DNA from: Verrucomicrobiia bacterium
GTDB lineage: Bacteria > Verrucomicrobiota > Verrucomicrobiia > Verrucomicrobiales > Akkermansiaceae
DNA length: 64,000 nt
Direction of reading: 5' to 3'
Assembly (NCBI GenBank): GCA_030431475.1
Contig: JAUIJD010000007.1
Coordinates: 1 to 64,000, forward strand
Shown here: positions 56,678 to 64,000 of the stretch, piece after piece
Numbering within the stretch: the first letter of the stretch is position 1
How the letters are laid out: each line of letters starts with the position of its first letter
Program-made: the position numbers and the translations under genes
Notes under the pieces: model-generated
What the model saw: the letters and a program-made list of their open reading frames with translations, nothing else
The model's database searches: none
What the model was told of the DNA's origin: nothing

Positions 56678-58153
56678 TCACTCCGGCCGCGAGACCACGC
56701 GGAAGCCGAGATCGGGTCGGCGCTGGAGACGGTCGTCGGTCCACTCGCGGGTGAGGGCGCCGTTGGCGGGTTTGAGGAAGGAGCCGCCGATGATCACGAT
56801 CTGCTTCGCACCCAGCGGATTGGCGGGGTTGATCGCCGGCCGGCGCGTCCATTCGGCAACCGATCCGGCCATGCCCCGCAGGCCGTTCGGCGTGCGATCG
56901 TTCATGCCGATGCCGGTCACGGGGCCCCAGGTGGCGGGTTTCAGGGCCGTGGGTTGCTCGACCTTGGCCCGGAGCGCGGCAAACCACTCCTCCTGGGTGG
57001 GGAGGCGGCAGCCCTTCCAGTTGCAGTAGGCCGACGCGTCCCACCAGTCGATGCCGACGATGGGACAGTACAGATCCATCGCCCGGCCCTCCCACGTCGC
57101 GCCGTCACGGGCGGCGGTCAGCATCGATTCCCAGTCGTCGGGTTCGTGGCCGGTCTTGCTCTCCGGCTGGCCTTCGAGGTCGAAGACGTCCCGCTCGTCG
57201 GGATTGAGTCGGTCCAGCACCTGCAGGAACTTCAGATACTCGCCGATGGTCACTTCGCAGGCGCCGATCTCGAACTCCGGCAGCTTCTCCATGCCGCCGT
57301 CGGGGGTCGGGTGCGGACCGGCTCCGATGCGCGCGGCCTCCGGGAGGGTGGGCTCGACTTTCGGCGGCGCCACCGAGCGATCGGGCAGAAGAATCGCGAC
57401 GGCGGCGACGAGTGCCACCAGTCCGACGATCGCGCCGAGGATGGCGGGCGTGCGGGACTTCGAGGGAGCCGCCTGCGTCCGCGGGGCGCTCGGTGTCGAC
57501 TTCGACTCGCGCAGCTGGTCTTCGATCTGCTCGCCGTAGGAACGGATGTCTTCCCAGGTCAGCGCCCGCTCGACTCCTTCGCCGCGCATCCAGGCGAGGA
57601 CGGTGAGGACGCGGCTCGCGCCCGGCAGGCCGTCGGCGACGAGGCCGGTGAGCATCTGTCCGAGGCTCGCGATGTCGGCCGCCGAGCGGTCGGGATCCGG
57701 CGTGCCGGCACACACGATGTTGCCGAGGCGGACCACGCCGTGGTTGTCGAAGTGGATGTCGGCGGGCGTCAGGGGATCCGTGGCCAGGCCCCGGGACTCG
57801 AGTTGCAGCATCGCCTCGGCCGTGCGCCGGAAGATGTGGGCGAGGTCGGCCGGCCGCATCGCCTCGCGCGCCGTCAGCCGGTCGGCGAGGCTGTGGCCGG
57901 CGATGTGTTCCAGCGCCGCGAAGCAGACCCCTTCATCGTCGACCGCCTCGTAGACCGATCCGACGAGCGGGTGGTCGACCGAGGCCTTGGCGCGGATGTT
58001 GGCGAGGAAGGCCTCGCGGCGTGAGGAATCGGTCAGCTCGATCAGCATCACCGGGCGTCCGACCGAGGCCTGCTCGGCCAGCCAGACGACCTCTCCATCG
58101 CGTTCCTCGAGGATTTCGTTCAGGCGGTAGTCGCCGAGCGTGCGGGCTTCCAT
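56678..58153 (-). CDS. Ser/Thr pseudokinase fused through a membrane helix to an FGE-sulfatase (SUMF1-like) domain
   Basis: A 491-aa protein. Residues 1-210 have a kinase-like fold (LGDYRLNEILEERDGEVVWL) but the catalytic HRD and DFG motifs are absent: the region corresponding to the catalytic and metal loops reads DIHFDNHGVVRLGN. A helix (AILGAIVGLVALVAAVAILL) follows, then an FGE-sulfatase domain (ACEVTIGEYLKFLQVL, then PIVGIDWWDASAYCNWKGCR and LPTQEEWFAALR, ending GGSFLKPANG). The cysteines needed for true formylglycine activity are not visible, so it is probably a binding or signalling protein. Confidence 0.85.
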   Translation of the reverse strand: MEARTLGDYRLNEILEERDGEVVWLAEQASVGRPVMLIELTDSSRREAFLANIRAKASVDHPLVGSVYEAVDDEGVCFAALEHIAGHSLADRLTAREAMRPADLAHIFRRTAEAMLQLESRGLATDPLTPADIHFDNHGVVRLGNIVCAGTPDPDRSAADIASLGQMLTGLVADGLPGASRVLTVLAWMRGEGVERALTWEDIRSYGEQIEDQLRESKSTPSAPRTQAAPSKSRTPAILGAIVGLVALVAAVAILLPDRSVAPPKVEPTLPEAARIGAGPHPTPDGGMEKLPEFEIGACEVTIGEYLKFLQVLDRLNPDERDVFDLEGQPESKTGHEPDDWESMLTAARDGATWEGRAMDLYCPIVGIDWWDASAYCNWKGCRLPTQEEWFAALRAKVEQPTALKPATWGPVTGIGMNDRTPNGLRGMAGSVAEWTRRPAINPANPLGAKQIVIIGGSFLKPANGALTREWTDDRLQRRPDLGFRVVSRPE

Positions 58154-58159
58154 GACGGG

Positions 58160-59299
58160 TCAGCGTTCTTCGGGAAAGGGCGGCAGGACGGGCTCGAGGG
58201 GAATCTCGTCGTCCAGCGGCGGCAGCAGGCTGCCGTCGAAGTCCAGATCCTCTTCGAGGAAAACCGGGTCCGGCCCGGTCGCCGGCTGGGCGGTGTCCAG
58301 CGAGGCGAGGTGCCTCGGCCAGGCCTGGCTGTCGATGAGCTCGTTCTTGTACATCAGCTCGACCACCTGACCGTAGTACTGCCGGCGCCCGAAAAGATGC
58401 TCGTCGGAGGAGGTGGGGCGGGGGATGGCGTAGGTCACGCGCATCGCTTCCTCGCCTCCGAGCCAGTCGATCGGCGCGGTCGGCCAGTTCACCGTGGCCA
58501 TCGCGGCGGAGTTGGCCTCGGCCAATGCCGGGCGGATCTCGCCCTTCGGGTCCTGGTCGAAGAAGCGGACCTGGACGAAGAACTCGTCGGGCTGCGGTTC
58601 GCTGCCGGGGGCGACCCGGACCGGGATCGTCAGCACCACCCGCTCCGCATCCGGATTCTGGTCGTCCTTGAAGATGCGCGTGCGCCCGAGGGCCAGCTTG
58701 CCGCGCATGTCGGTGGGCAGGGAAATGCCGTCCCGCAGTTTTCTCGCGGCCAGCGGGTAGAGCGCCCCGGCGCCGCTGGTGCCCAACTGGAACACCTCCT
58801 GATACGACTCCGCCGCCTTGTCGGCGAGTGCCGGGTCGAAGGCAGCCATCGTCTCGTAGACCATGCCGAGCTCGTAGTGGACGTTCGGGTCGTCCGGCGC
58901 CTTGGCGCGGGCTTCCTCGAGTTTCACGATGGCCTTGCCCATGTCCTCGGCGACGCGGGCCTCGCGGGCTTCCGTGACCAACCGCTCGACGACCGGATCG
59001 GCGATCTCGGGGGCATTCAGTGGACGGGCCGCCGGCAGCGATTCCTCGGCCGGCAGCTCGGGCATCGGCGGGAGGGCGACGACCGGCCTCGCCGGAGGTG
59101 CCGGCTCGGCCTTCGGCGCGACGTTCACCAGCTTGGTCACGATCTTCTCCTGCACCACGACCTCCCGGCTGGCCTCGAACCGGATCGCCAGCGCCACGCC
59201 GGCAGCCAGCAACTGGCCGAAGGCGACCAGCCCCAGCACCCAGCAGGACAGCCGGAACCAGAGGTTCGGCTCCATGCGCGAAGTCGCGGCGTAGCTCAT
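58160..59299 (-). CDS. membrane-anchored tetratricopeptide-containing hypothetical protein
   Basis: A 379-aa protein. One N-terminal helix (LWFRLSCWVLGLVAFGQLLA) is followed by a Pro/Ala-rich linker and a TPR-like segment (AIVKLEEARAKAPDDPNVHY, then ELGMVYETMA). The C-terminal half is a beta-rich domain (TIPVRVAPGSEPQPDEFFVQ). The tail is acidic. It ends 7 bp before the pseudokinase gene, so the two are one transcription unit. Function unknown. Confidence 0.65.
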   Translation of the reverse strand: MSYAATSRMEPNLWFRLSCWVLGLVAFGQLLAAGVALAIRFEASREVVVQEKIVTKLVNVAPKAEPAPPARPVVALPPMPELPAEESLPAARPLNAPEIADPVVERLVTEAREARVAEDMGKAIVKLEEARAKAPDDPNVHYELGMVYETMAAFDPALADKAAESYQEVFQLGTSGAGALYPLAARKLRDGISLPTDMRGKLALGRTRIFKDDQNPDAERVVLTIPVRVAPGSEPQPDEFFVQVRFFDQDPKGEIRPALAEANSAAMATVNWPTAPIDWLGGEEAMRVTYAIPRPTSSDEHLFGRRQYYGQVVELMYKNELIDSQAWPRHLASLDTAQPATGPDPVFLEEDLDFDGSLLPPLDDEIPLEPVLPPFPEER

Positions 59300-59386
59300 G
59301 GAAAAACGGTAGGGGGGCGCCGCCCCGGGGAGCAAGGCGGGAAATCGGCGCTTGGCAGCCGCCCCGACGTCGGTAGAGGTGACCGC

Positions 59387-60634
59387 GTGAGGCCGGAGGT
59401 CACCCGACGACTGCCGCAGCTCGACGACCTGACGCCGGGCGAGGTCGCCGCACGCCTGCGGCACCGGCCGGGCTTCGTCTTCTTCGACACCGCGGGCAAC
59501 GTCCCCGCCGACCGCGGCGCACCGGTTTCGGTGCTCGCCGCCGATCCGGTGGAGGTCCTCAAGGGCTCGATCCATGATCCGGCCGACCGGGCACGGCTGA
59601 CCGCCCGTCTCGCCGAGCGGAACGGCGACGCGCCTTCCGCCGACCGCGGCTTCCCCGCCGGCGGACTCTGCGGCTGGATCGACTACGAGGGAGGTTTCGT
59701 GTTCGGCGACTATCCGGAAATGCTGGTCCACGTCCACGGCGGCGGGTGGCACGAGACCGGCGGGCTTTCCGGGAGACTCCGCGACGAAGGCGCCGAGGCG
59801 GTCGAGGTCGGCCCGGTCCGCGAGACCTGGACGCACCGGCGATTCATCGACGGCGTCCGCCGCATCCGCGAGTGGATCGCCGCCGGCGACATCTATCAGG
59901 TCAACCTCGCCCAGCGTTTCGAGGCGGAGGTACGAGGCGGATCGTTGTTTCCGCTCTACGAGCGCCTGCGCGAGGCCTCGCCGGCGCCGATGGCGGCGTG
60001 GTTGTCGTTGGACGGGAAGGAAGTGCTGTCTTCCTCGCCGGAGACCTTCCTGCGCATCTCCGGCCGCGGCATCGAGACGCGTCCGATCAAGGGCACGCGC
60101 CCGCGCTTCGCGGATCCCGCCGCCGATCGGCGGTCGGCCGTCGAGCTGCAGACTTCGCCGAAGGAGATTGCCGAGCTGGTCATGATCACCGACCTCCTGC
60201 GCAACGACCTCGGCCAGGTCAGCGAGTTCGGCAGCGTGCAGGTCGATGAGATGCTGCGGCTCGAAACCCTCGGCCAGGTCCACCACCTCGTCTCCACCGT
60301 GCGCGGCCGGTTGCGCGAGGAAATCGGCGCGGTCGGGGCCGTGTCGTCCTGCTTCCCCGGCGGCAGCATCACCGGCGCGCCGAAGCGGCGGGCGATGGAG
60401 ATCATCCGCGAGCTCGAGCAGGAACCGCGCGGGATCTACTGCGGGGCGATCGGCTACTTCGGCTACCACGGCGAAAGCCAGTTCAACATCGCCATCCGGA
60501 CCATCGTCCGCGACGGCACCAAGCTCAGCTTCCACACCGGCGCCGGCATCGTCGCCGACTCCGATCCGGAGAAGGAGTACGAGGAGACCCTGCACAAGGC
60601 CGCCGGCATCCGGCTGGCCCTGGAGCGGCTCTAG
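59387..60634 (+). CDS. pabB: aminodeoxychorismate synthase component I
   Basis: A 415-aa chorismate-binding enzyme that aminates chorismate for p-aminobenzoate. Chorismate-binding signatures are IAAGDIYQVNLAQRFE, SSSPETFLRI, RPIKGTRPR, ELVMITDLLRNDLGQV, CFPGGSITGAPK and IYCGAIGYFG. The PIKGT site is the Lys of PabB, not TrpE, which supports folate rather than tryptophan synthesis. The gene starts at GTG 59387. A glutamine amidotransferase partner is not adjacent. Confidence 0.93.
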   Translation: MRPEVTRRLPQLDDLTPGEVAARLRHRPGFVFFDTAGNVPADRGAPVSVLAADPVEVLKGSIHDPADRARLTARLAERNGDAPSADRGFPAGGLCGWIDYEGGFVFGDYPEMLVHVHGGGWHETGGLSGRLRDEGAEAVEVGPVRETWTHRRFIDGVRRIREWIAAGDIYQVNLAQRFEAEVRGGSLFPLYERLREASPAPMAAWLSLDGKEVLSSSPETFLRISGRGIETRPIKGTRPRFADPAADRRSAVELQTSPKEIAELVMITDLLRNDLGQVSEFGSVQVDEMLRLETLGQVHHLVSTVRGRLREEIGAVGAVSSCFPGGSITGAPKRRAMEIIRELEQEPRGIYCGAIGYFGYHGESQFNIAIRTIVRDGTKLSFHTGAGIVADSDPEKEYEETLHKAAGIRLALERL

Positions 60635-60650
60635 GATTCACCCCGAAGCC

Positions 60651-60968
60651 ATGCTGCCGACGGTCTATTCCCTCGAGACGGAACACGACGAGGGTGTCGG
60701 CGAGAAGATCGCGACCCTGTTGGAGGGCGGGCGTTTCCGTCTCGAGCGGATCCATTCCTTCGGCGCGGCGTCGGAGCCGGGCTTCTGGTACGATCAGGAG
60801 ACGCCCGAGTGGGTGCTGCTGGTGAAGGGGACCGCGGCGGTCGAGTTCGACGAAGGCACGCTGGAACTCGGAGCCGGCGATGGCTTCACGATACCCGCGC
60901 ATCAACGGCACCGGGTGGCCCGCACCAGCAGCGACGCGGTCTGGCTGGCGCTGCATTTCGAGGCGTGA
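60651..60968 (+). CDS. cupin-domain protein
   Basis: A 105-aa single cupin. The motif positions are filled by HSFGAASEPGFWYDQETPEW (motif 1, with degenerate metal ligands) and GDGFTIPAHQRHRV (motif 2 with His). It lies 16 bp after pabB. It resembles cupin proteins used as metalloenzymes or binding domains; substrate unknown. Confidence 0.8.
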   Translation: MLPTVYSLETEHDEGVGEKIATLLEGGRFRLERIHSFGAASEPGFWYDQETPEWVLLVKGTAAVEFDEGTLELGAGDGFTIPAHQRHRVARTSSDAVWLALHFEA

Positions 60969-61034
60969 CGCCGCGTTCCTTCGTCCGTGGGCTTGTGGCC
61001 TCCGGTGCGACTGTCATGGTCTTTTGAAACCGCA

Positions 61035-61604
61035 ATGGCTCGATCCGATTCTACGTCCCGTTTTGAAACCAAGCTGCTCCGTCCGTCCGCGCCCGGTGAC
61101 GGGGGCTCCTGGGCCTTCGTGATCCTGCCGAAGAACGTCAGCGAGGCGCTGCCGCGGCGGGGGCGGACAAGTGTGGAGGGACGTCTCAACGGGACGGCGT
61201 TCGCGGCGACCCTCGAGCCCGATGGCCGGCTGAGTCACTGGCTCCGGATCGATGAATCCCTCCAGGCAGCGGCCGGGGCCAGGCCCGGTGATCTCGTCAC
61301 GCTCGAGATCCGGCCCGTGGCGGCCGAGCCCGAGCCGGAGGTGCCCGATGACTTTCGAAAGGCACTGGCCGCGTCGCCCGAAGCGCGGCGGGTGTGGGAG
61401 GCCACGACGACGATCGCGCGGCTCGACTGGATCCACTGGATGACCACGGCGAAGCAGGCGAAGACGCGCACCAAACGGATCGCCGACGCCTGCGACATGC
61501 TGGCTTCCGGCAAGAAGCGCGTCTGCTGCTTCGACCCTTCCGGCTACTACAGCAAGGCCTTCCGTGCGCCGGAGGCACGGAGTGGCTCCTTGAAGGAGCC
61601 ATGA
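61035..61604 (+). CDS. DUF1905 / YdeI-like (OmpD-associated) domain protein
   Basis: A 189-aa protein. The first part resembles DUF1905 (FETKLLRPSAPGDGGSWAFV, then VEGRLNGTAF) and the second the YdeI/OmpD-associated domain (PDDFRKALAASPEARRVWEA, TTTIARLDWIHWMTTAKQ). Such proteins have been linked to antimicrobial peptide tolerance and to OmpD/OmpC regulation in enterobacteria; that link is family-level only. The C-terminus (EARSGSLKEP) comes from a palindromic repeat. Confidence 0.8.
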   Translation: MARSDSTSRFETKLLRPSAPGDGGSWAFVILPKNVSEALPRRGRTSVEGRLNGTAFAATLEPDGRLSHWLRIDESLQAAAGARPGDLVTLEIRPVAAEPEPEVPDDFRKALAASPEARRVWEATTTIARLDWIHWMTTAKQAKTRTKRIADACDMLASGKKRVCCFDPSGYYSKAFRAPEARSGSLKEP

Positions 61605-61668
61605 TGGCCGTGGGACGGCGGGGATGCCGACCGACCGACCCTCATGGCGCTTGGAGAGCGCCACTCCT
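61579..61668. repeat. 3'-end palindromic repeat, copy 5 (encodes the YdeI-like C-terminus)
   Basis: Left arm GGAGTGGCTCCTTGAAGGAG, then CCATGA; right arm the reverse complement form ending GCGCCACTCC at 61667. Inner stems GGCTCCTTGAAGGAGCC and GGCGCTTGGAGAGCGCC. It overlaps the preceding stop codon and reaches the next gene's end. Confidence 0.82.
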
Positions 61669-62514
61669 TCAGCTCATCACGATCTCCGAGCTTTCCCGTA
61701 GTTGCACGGCGAGACGGTGCAGGGCCTCACGGCGTTGCTCGGCGACGAAGGCCTCGCGGATCTCGGCCTCGATCTCCTCGAAGGCGGGCACGTGCTCGGG
61801 TTCGAGCTTCTCGACCTTCGCCAGGTGCAGGCATTGCTCGTAGAAGAACACCGGGCTGACCTCTCCCTCGCGCAGCGAGAAGAGCATGCTTTCGAAGCCG
61901 TTGAGCAGGCGCTCGTGCTCGATCCAGCCGAGGTCGGTCTTCTTGTCCTCGCGCGAGGTGTACTCGTCCGCCAGTCCGGCGAAGTCCTCGCCGTCCAGCG
62001 CCCGCTCCCGCAGCTCGCGCATCAGCCGGTAGTCGGCCTCGGCGCGTTCGTCGGGGAATCGGACCAGGTGGCGCACCTTCGCCCGGGCGCGCTTGCGAAA
62101 GCGGTGCTCGTTTTGGGAGAACCAGGTCCGCAGCGCCGCCTCGTCCGGCTCGGGCAGGTCGCGCCACACGGTTTCGGCGAAGGTCTCCATCCGCAGCCGC
62201 GCCACGGTTTCTTCGCGAAGCTGGTCGCGCTGGGCCTCGAGCATCTCCCACGACGCGCCGTGGCTCCGCCATTCGCGAAGCGAGGCCTCGAGCGCCTCCC
62301 GCACCTCGGCCGCCGGCGGCTCCGGCACGCGTCGTTCGGCCTCCTGGGCCAGCAGCACCCCTTCGATGACCTCGTCCTCGGCGCGTTGCTGGAACTCCTC
62401 GTCGCGCTCGCAGCACGACGACTCGGTGGCCGCCTCGGCCTCGGCCTTGATCCGCAGGAAGGCCTCCTCGAGCAGGTCGGGGTCGACCGACTCGCCATTG
62501 ACCTTGAGGCCCAT
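61669..62514 (-). CDS. parvulin-type peptidyl-prolyl isomerase
   Basis: A 281-aa rotamase. The N-terminal SurA-like helical part (SVDPDLLEEAFLRIKAEAEA) is followed by a parvulin-type domain (LRTWFSQNEHRF, then KVRHLVRFPDERAEA, FAGLADEYTSREDKKTDLGW and EVSPVFFYEQCLHL). No signal peptide is visible, so it may be cytoplasmic or exported otherwise. Its ATG overlaps the rpe stop by 1 nt. Confidence 0.82.
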   Translation of the reverse strand: MGLKVNGESVDPDLLEEAFLRIKAEAEAATESSCCERDEEFQQRAEDEVIEGVLLAQEAERRVPEPPAAEVREALEASLREWRSHGASWEMLEAQRDQLREETVARLRMETFAETVWRDLPEPDEAALRTWFSQNEHRFRKRARAKVRHLVRFPDERAEADYRLMRELRERALDGEDFAGLADEYTSREDKKTDLGWIEHERLLNGFESMLFSLREGEVSPVFFYEQCLHLAKVEKLEPEHVPAFEEIEAEIREAFVAEQRREALHRLAVQLRESSEIVMS

Positions 62515-63182
62515 CAGGCGTCGCGGATGGCTTTCACCGCGGCCGCCATGTCGGGCGCGCGGAAAGTGGACGAACCGGCGACCATCACGTTGGCCCCCGC
62601 GGCGGCGCATTGCGCGGCGGTGTCGGCCGCGATGCCGCCGTCGACCTCGATGTGGAAACCCAGCCCCCGCTCGTCGCGGAGCTTCGCCGCCGCCTCGATC
62701 TTCGGCAGCACCTCGGGCATGAAGGACTGGCCGCCGAAGCCGGGCACGACCGTCATGCACAGCAGCAGGTCGATGCGGTCGAGGAAGGGCTCGACCTCCG
62801 CGATCGGCGTCGCCGGATTCAGCGCGAGGCCGGCCTGGCAGCCGGCGCGGCGGATGCGGCCCAGCGTTTCCGCGACGTCGTGATCGGCCTCGACGTGCAC
62901 CGTGACCATGTCGGCCCCGGCCTTCACGTAGTCGTCGAGATAGACGTCCGGCCGTGAGATCATGAGATGGACGTCGAGGTAGATGTCGTTGTGCTCGTGC
63001 ACCGACTGGATGACCGGCGGGCCGAAGGAGATGTTGTTGACGAAGTGGCCGTCCATCACGTCGAGGTGCAGCCAGTCGGCGCCGGCGTGGATGGCGCGGG
63101 TGACTTCCGCGCCGACCTTCGAGAAGTCGGCGGCCAGCAGGGACGGGGCGATCACGCGGTCGCGGCAGGTCGGTGGGATCAC
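62514..63182 (-). CDS. rpe: ribulose-phosphate 3-epimerase
   Basis: A 222-aa TIM-barrel enzyme of the pentose phosphate pathway. Signature segments are IAPSLLAADFSKVG, LDVMDGHFVNNISFGPPV, LDVHLMISRP, MTVVPGFGGQSFMPEVLPKI and VDGGIAADTAAQ, with the metal His/Asp residues in LHLDVMDGHF. The start is uncertain: GTG 63182 or GTG 63155 (which would begin MIAPSLLAADF, more standard). The upstream region carries heptamer repeats. Confidence 0.95.
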   Translation of the reverse strand: MIPPTCRDRVIAPSLLAADFSKVGAEVTRAIHAGADWLHLDVMDGHFVNNISFGPPVIQSVHEHNDIYLDVHLMISRPDVYLDDYVKAGADMVTVHVEADHDVAETLGRIRRAGCQAGLALNPATPIAEVEPFLDRIDLLLCMTVVPGFGGQSFMPEVLPKIEAAAKLRDERGLGFHIEVDGGIAADTAAQCAAAGANVMVAGSSTFRAPDMAAAVKAIRDA

Positions 63183-63194
63183 GGGGCGGAGCCT

Positions 63195-63276
63195 AAGTTC
63201 CAAGGGAAAAGGTCCAAGTTCCAAAAGGGAAATGCGGGCGAAATCGATTTGGCACTTGGCACTTGGCACCTGGCAC
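63195..63276. repeat. heptamer tandem repeats between rpe and tadA
   Basis: Four TTGGCAC-type units at 63249-63276 (three TTGGCAC and one CTGGCAC), and degenerate AAGTTCC/AAGGTCC units at 63195-63229. The period of 7 is shared with the AATCCGC repeat in queA. Confidence 0.8.
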
Positions 63277-63290
63277 TTCCCCGTAGGGGT

Positions 63291-63815
63291 GTGGAGATCG
63301 ACCTGCTCAGTGACGACTATTTCATGGGCCAGGCGCTGCGCGAGGCGCGCAAGGCCTACGCGGCGACCGAGGTGCCGGTCGGCTGCGTGGTCGTCCACGG
63401 CCAGCAGGTGATCGGTCGCGCCTGGAACCAGGTCGAGACGCTCAAGGATGCGACCGCCCATGCCGAGATGCTCGCCCTGACCGCCGCCCAGCAGGCGCTC
63501 GGCGACTGGCGGCTGGAGGGTTGCACGCTCTACGTGACCAAGGAGCCGTGCCCGATGTGTGCCGGCGCCATCGTCCACTGCCGGCCCGACCGTGTGGTCT
63601 TCGGCTGTCCCGATGAAAAGGCCGGCGCCTGTGGCGGATGGATCAACCTGCTCCAGTCGAACCCGCCGCTCAATCACGCCTGCGACATCGCCCACGGAAT
63701 CCTCGGCGACGAGTGTCTCGGGCTGCTCCAGAGCTTTTTCCGCGAGGCGCGGGCGAAGAAGAAGGCGCTGCGTGACGCGGCGAAAGCCAACGGAAGCGGC
63801 GATGAAGGCAGCTAG
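63291..63815 (+). CDS. tadA: tRNA adenosine deaminase TadA
   Basis: A 174-aa zinc deaminase that makes inosine at tRNA-Arg position 34. The zinc/active site is TAHAEMLAL (HAE) and PCPMCAGAIVHCRPD (PCxxC). YFMGQALREARKAY and VFGCPDEKAGACGG are also typical. GTG 63291 is chosen; ATG 63324 would shorten the conserved start. An AGGGG Shine-Dalgarno lies close upstream. The end overlaps the next gene. Confidence 0.94.
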   Translation: MEIDLLSDDYFMGQALREARKAYAATEVPVGCVVVHGQQVIGRAWNQVETLKDATAHAEMLALTAAQQALGDWRLEGCTLYVTKEPCPMCAGAIVHCRPDRVVFGCPDEKAGACGGWINLLQSNPPLNHACDIAHGILGDECLGLLQSFFREARAKKKALRDAAKANGSGDEGS

Positions 63816-64000
63816 CCTGCTGGCGGCCGTTCCGCTGCTGGCGGGCTGCGGCACGATCGGGTTCTACTCCCAGGCCGCCGTCGGCCAGGTCGAGGTGCTG
63901 GCGAAACGCCGGCCGATCGAGCGGGTCGCGGCCGAGACCACGGATCCCGACCTGCGCGGGCGCCTTGAGCTCACCCGGAGGCTCCTCGATTTTGCGGAAC
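63802..64000 (+). CDS. putative lipoprotein aminopeptidase (COG4324-like), 5' part
   Basis: The frame runs from ATG 63802, inside the tadA end, to the window edge. It begins MKAASLLAAVPLLAGCGTIG, a lipobox (LAGC), followed by GFYSQAAVGQVEVLAKRRPI and ERVAAETTDPDLRGRLELTR, which matches the start of the putative zinc aminopeptidase family COG4324. The catalytic part lies outside the window. Confidence 0.75.
   Translation, partial: MKAASLLAAVPLLAGCGTIGFYSQAAVGQVEVLAKRRPIERVAAETTDPDLRGRLELTRRLLDFAE

Noticed and set aside
56678-58153. Active protein kinase or true formylglycine-generating enzyme
   Set aside because: The HRD and DFG motifs and the FGE cysteines are not visible.
63195-63290. N-terminal extension of TadA or Rpe across the heptamer repeats
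   Set aside because: The frames run through repeats and do not match family starts.

Overview
The window is about 64 kb of GC-rich, densely coding bacterial DNA. Gene content suggests Verrucomicrobiota (Verrucomicrobiales-like): a formylglycine sulfatase, an exosortase with a PEP-CTERM-type VIT/VWA substrate, a pseudokinase fused to an FGE-sulfatase domain, queuosine genes, and many short palindromic and heptamer repeats between genes. No rRNA, tRNA or 16S-type marker is present, so this placement is inference. No tRNA gene or CRISPR array was seen.

Layout. 1-500: 3' remnant of an integrase-type transposase. 501-3226 (minus): pyruvate dehydrogenase E1 beta and alpha and a DUF6580-type membrane protein. 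3307-5826 (plus): cytidine deaminase and mnmG; four 16-bp parS-like sites lie in and just before mnmG, which suggests a position near the replication origin. 5827-7022: a palindromic repeat, a small membrane protein and a thioesterase. 7082-14522 (plus): an envelope proteolysis and cell-wall cluster with a catalytically dead Lon-like protein, a secreted ATPase-less Lon-like protease, a two-PDZ HtrA, an OmpA-like protein and an M23 peptidase. 14703-19811 (minus): sulfatase, queA, an exported methyltransferase, and a glycosidase-like/GT2 fusion. 19912-24724 (plus, with one minus gene): glutamate dehydrogenase, enoyl reductase, a small membrane protein, a PH-domain protein, shikimate kinase and queG. 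24739-28191: divergent LysR/sterol desaturase, then an HTTM-DCC fusion. 28244-30132: a metal-permease pair. 30133-34945: small proteins, a secreted protein with Ca-binding repeats, an MDP-1 phosphatase and hypotheticals. 34953-38382 (minus): exosortase and its VIT/VWA substrate. 38640-40732 (minus): Cys-rich permease and tandem universal stress protein.

40966-42103: prfB with its programmed frameshift. 42275-44126: a membrane protein and an MFS transporter. 44381-47303: three-subunit proton-translocating transhydrogenase (pntAA-pntAB-pntB). 47426-50121: a two-component system and a repetitive secreted protein whose promoters share an 11-bp-spaced direct repeat. 50376-55726: double adenylate kinase, UbiE-like methyltransferase and carB. 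55735-56662: a REP-associated tyrosine transposase bracketed by inverted REP arrays. 56678-59299 (minus): pseudokinase-FGE protein and a TPR membrane protein. 59387-61604: pabB, cupin and YdeI-like protein. 61669-63182 (minus): parvulin and rpe. 63291-64000: tadA and the start of a lipoprotein aminopeptidase.

The least-described elements are the secreted Lon protease/pseudoprotease pair, the double promoter box linking the two-component system to the repetitive Gly/Lys/Arg protein, the dedicated exosortase-VIT/VWA pair, the RAYT with its inverted arrays, and the family of 3'-end palindromes, three of which supply the last codons of the preceding gene.
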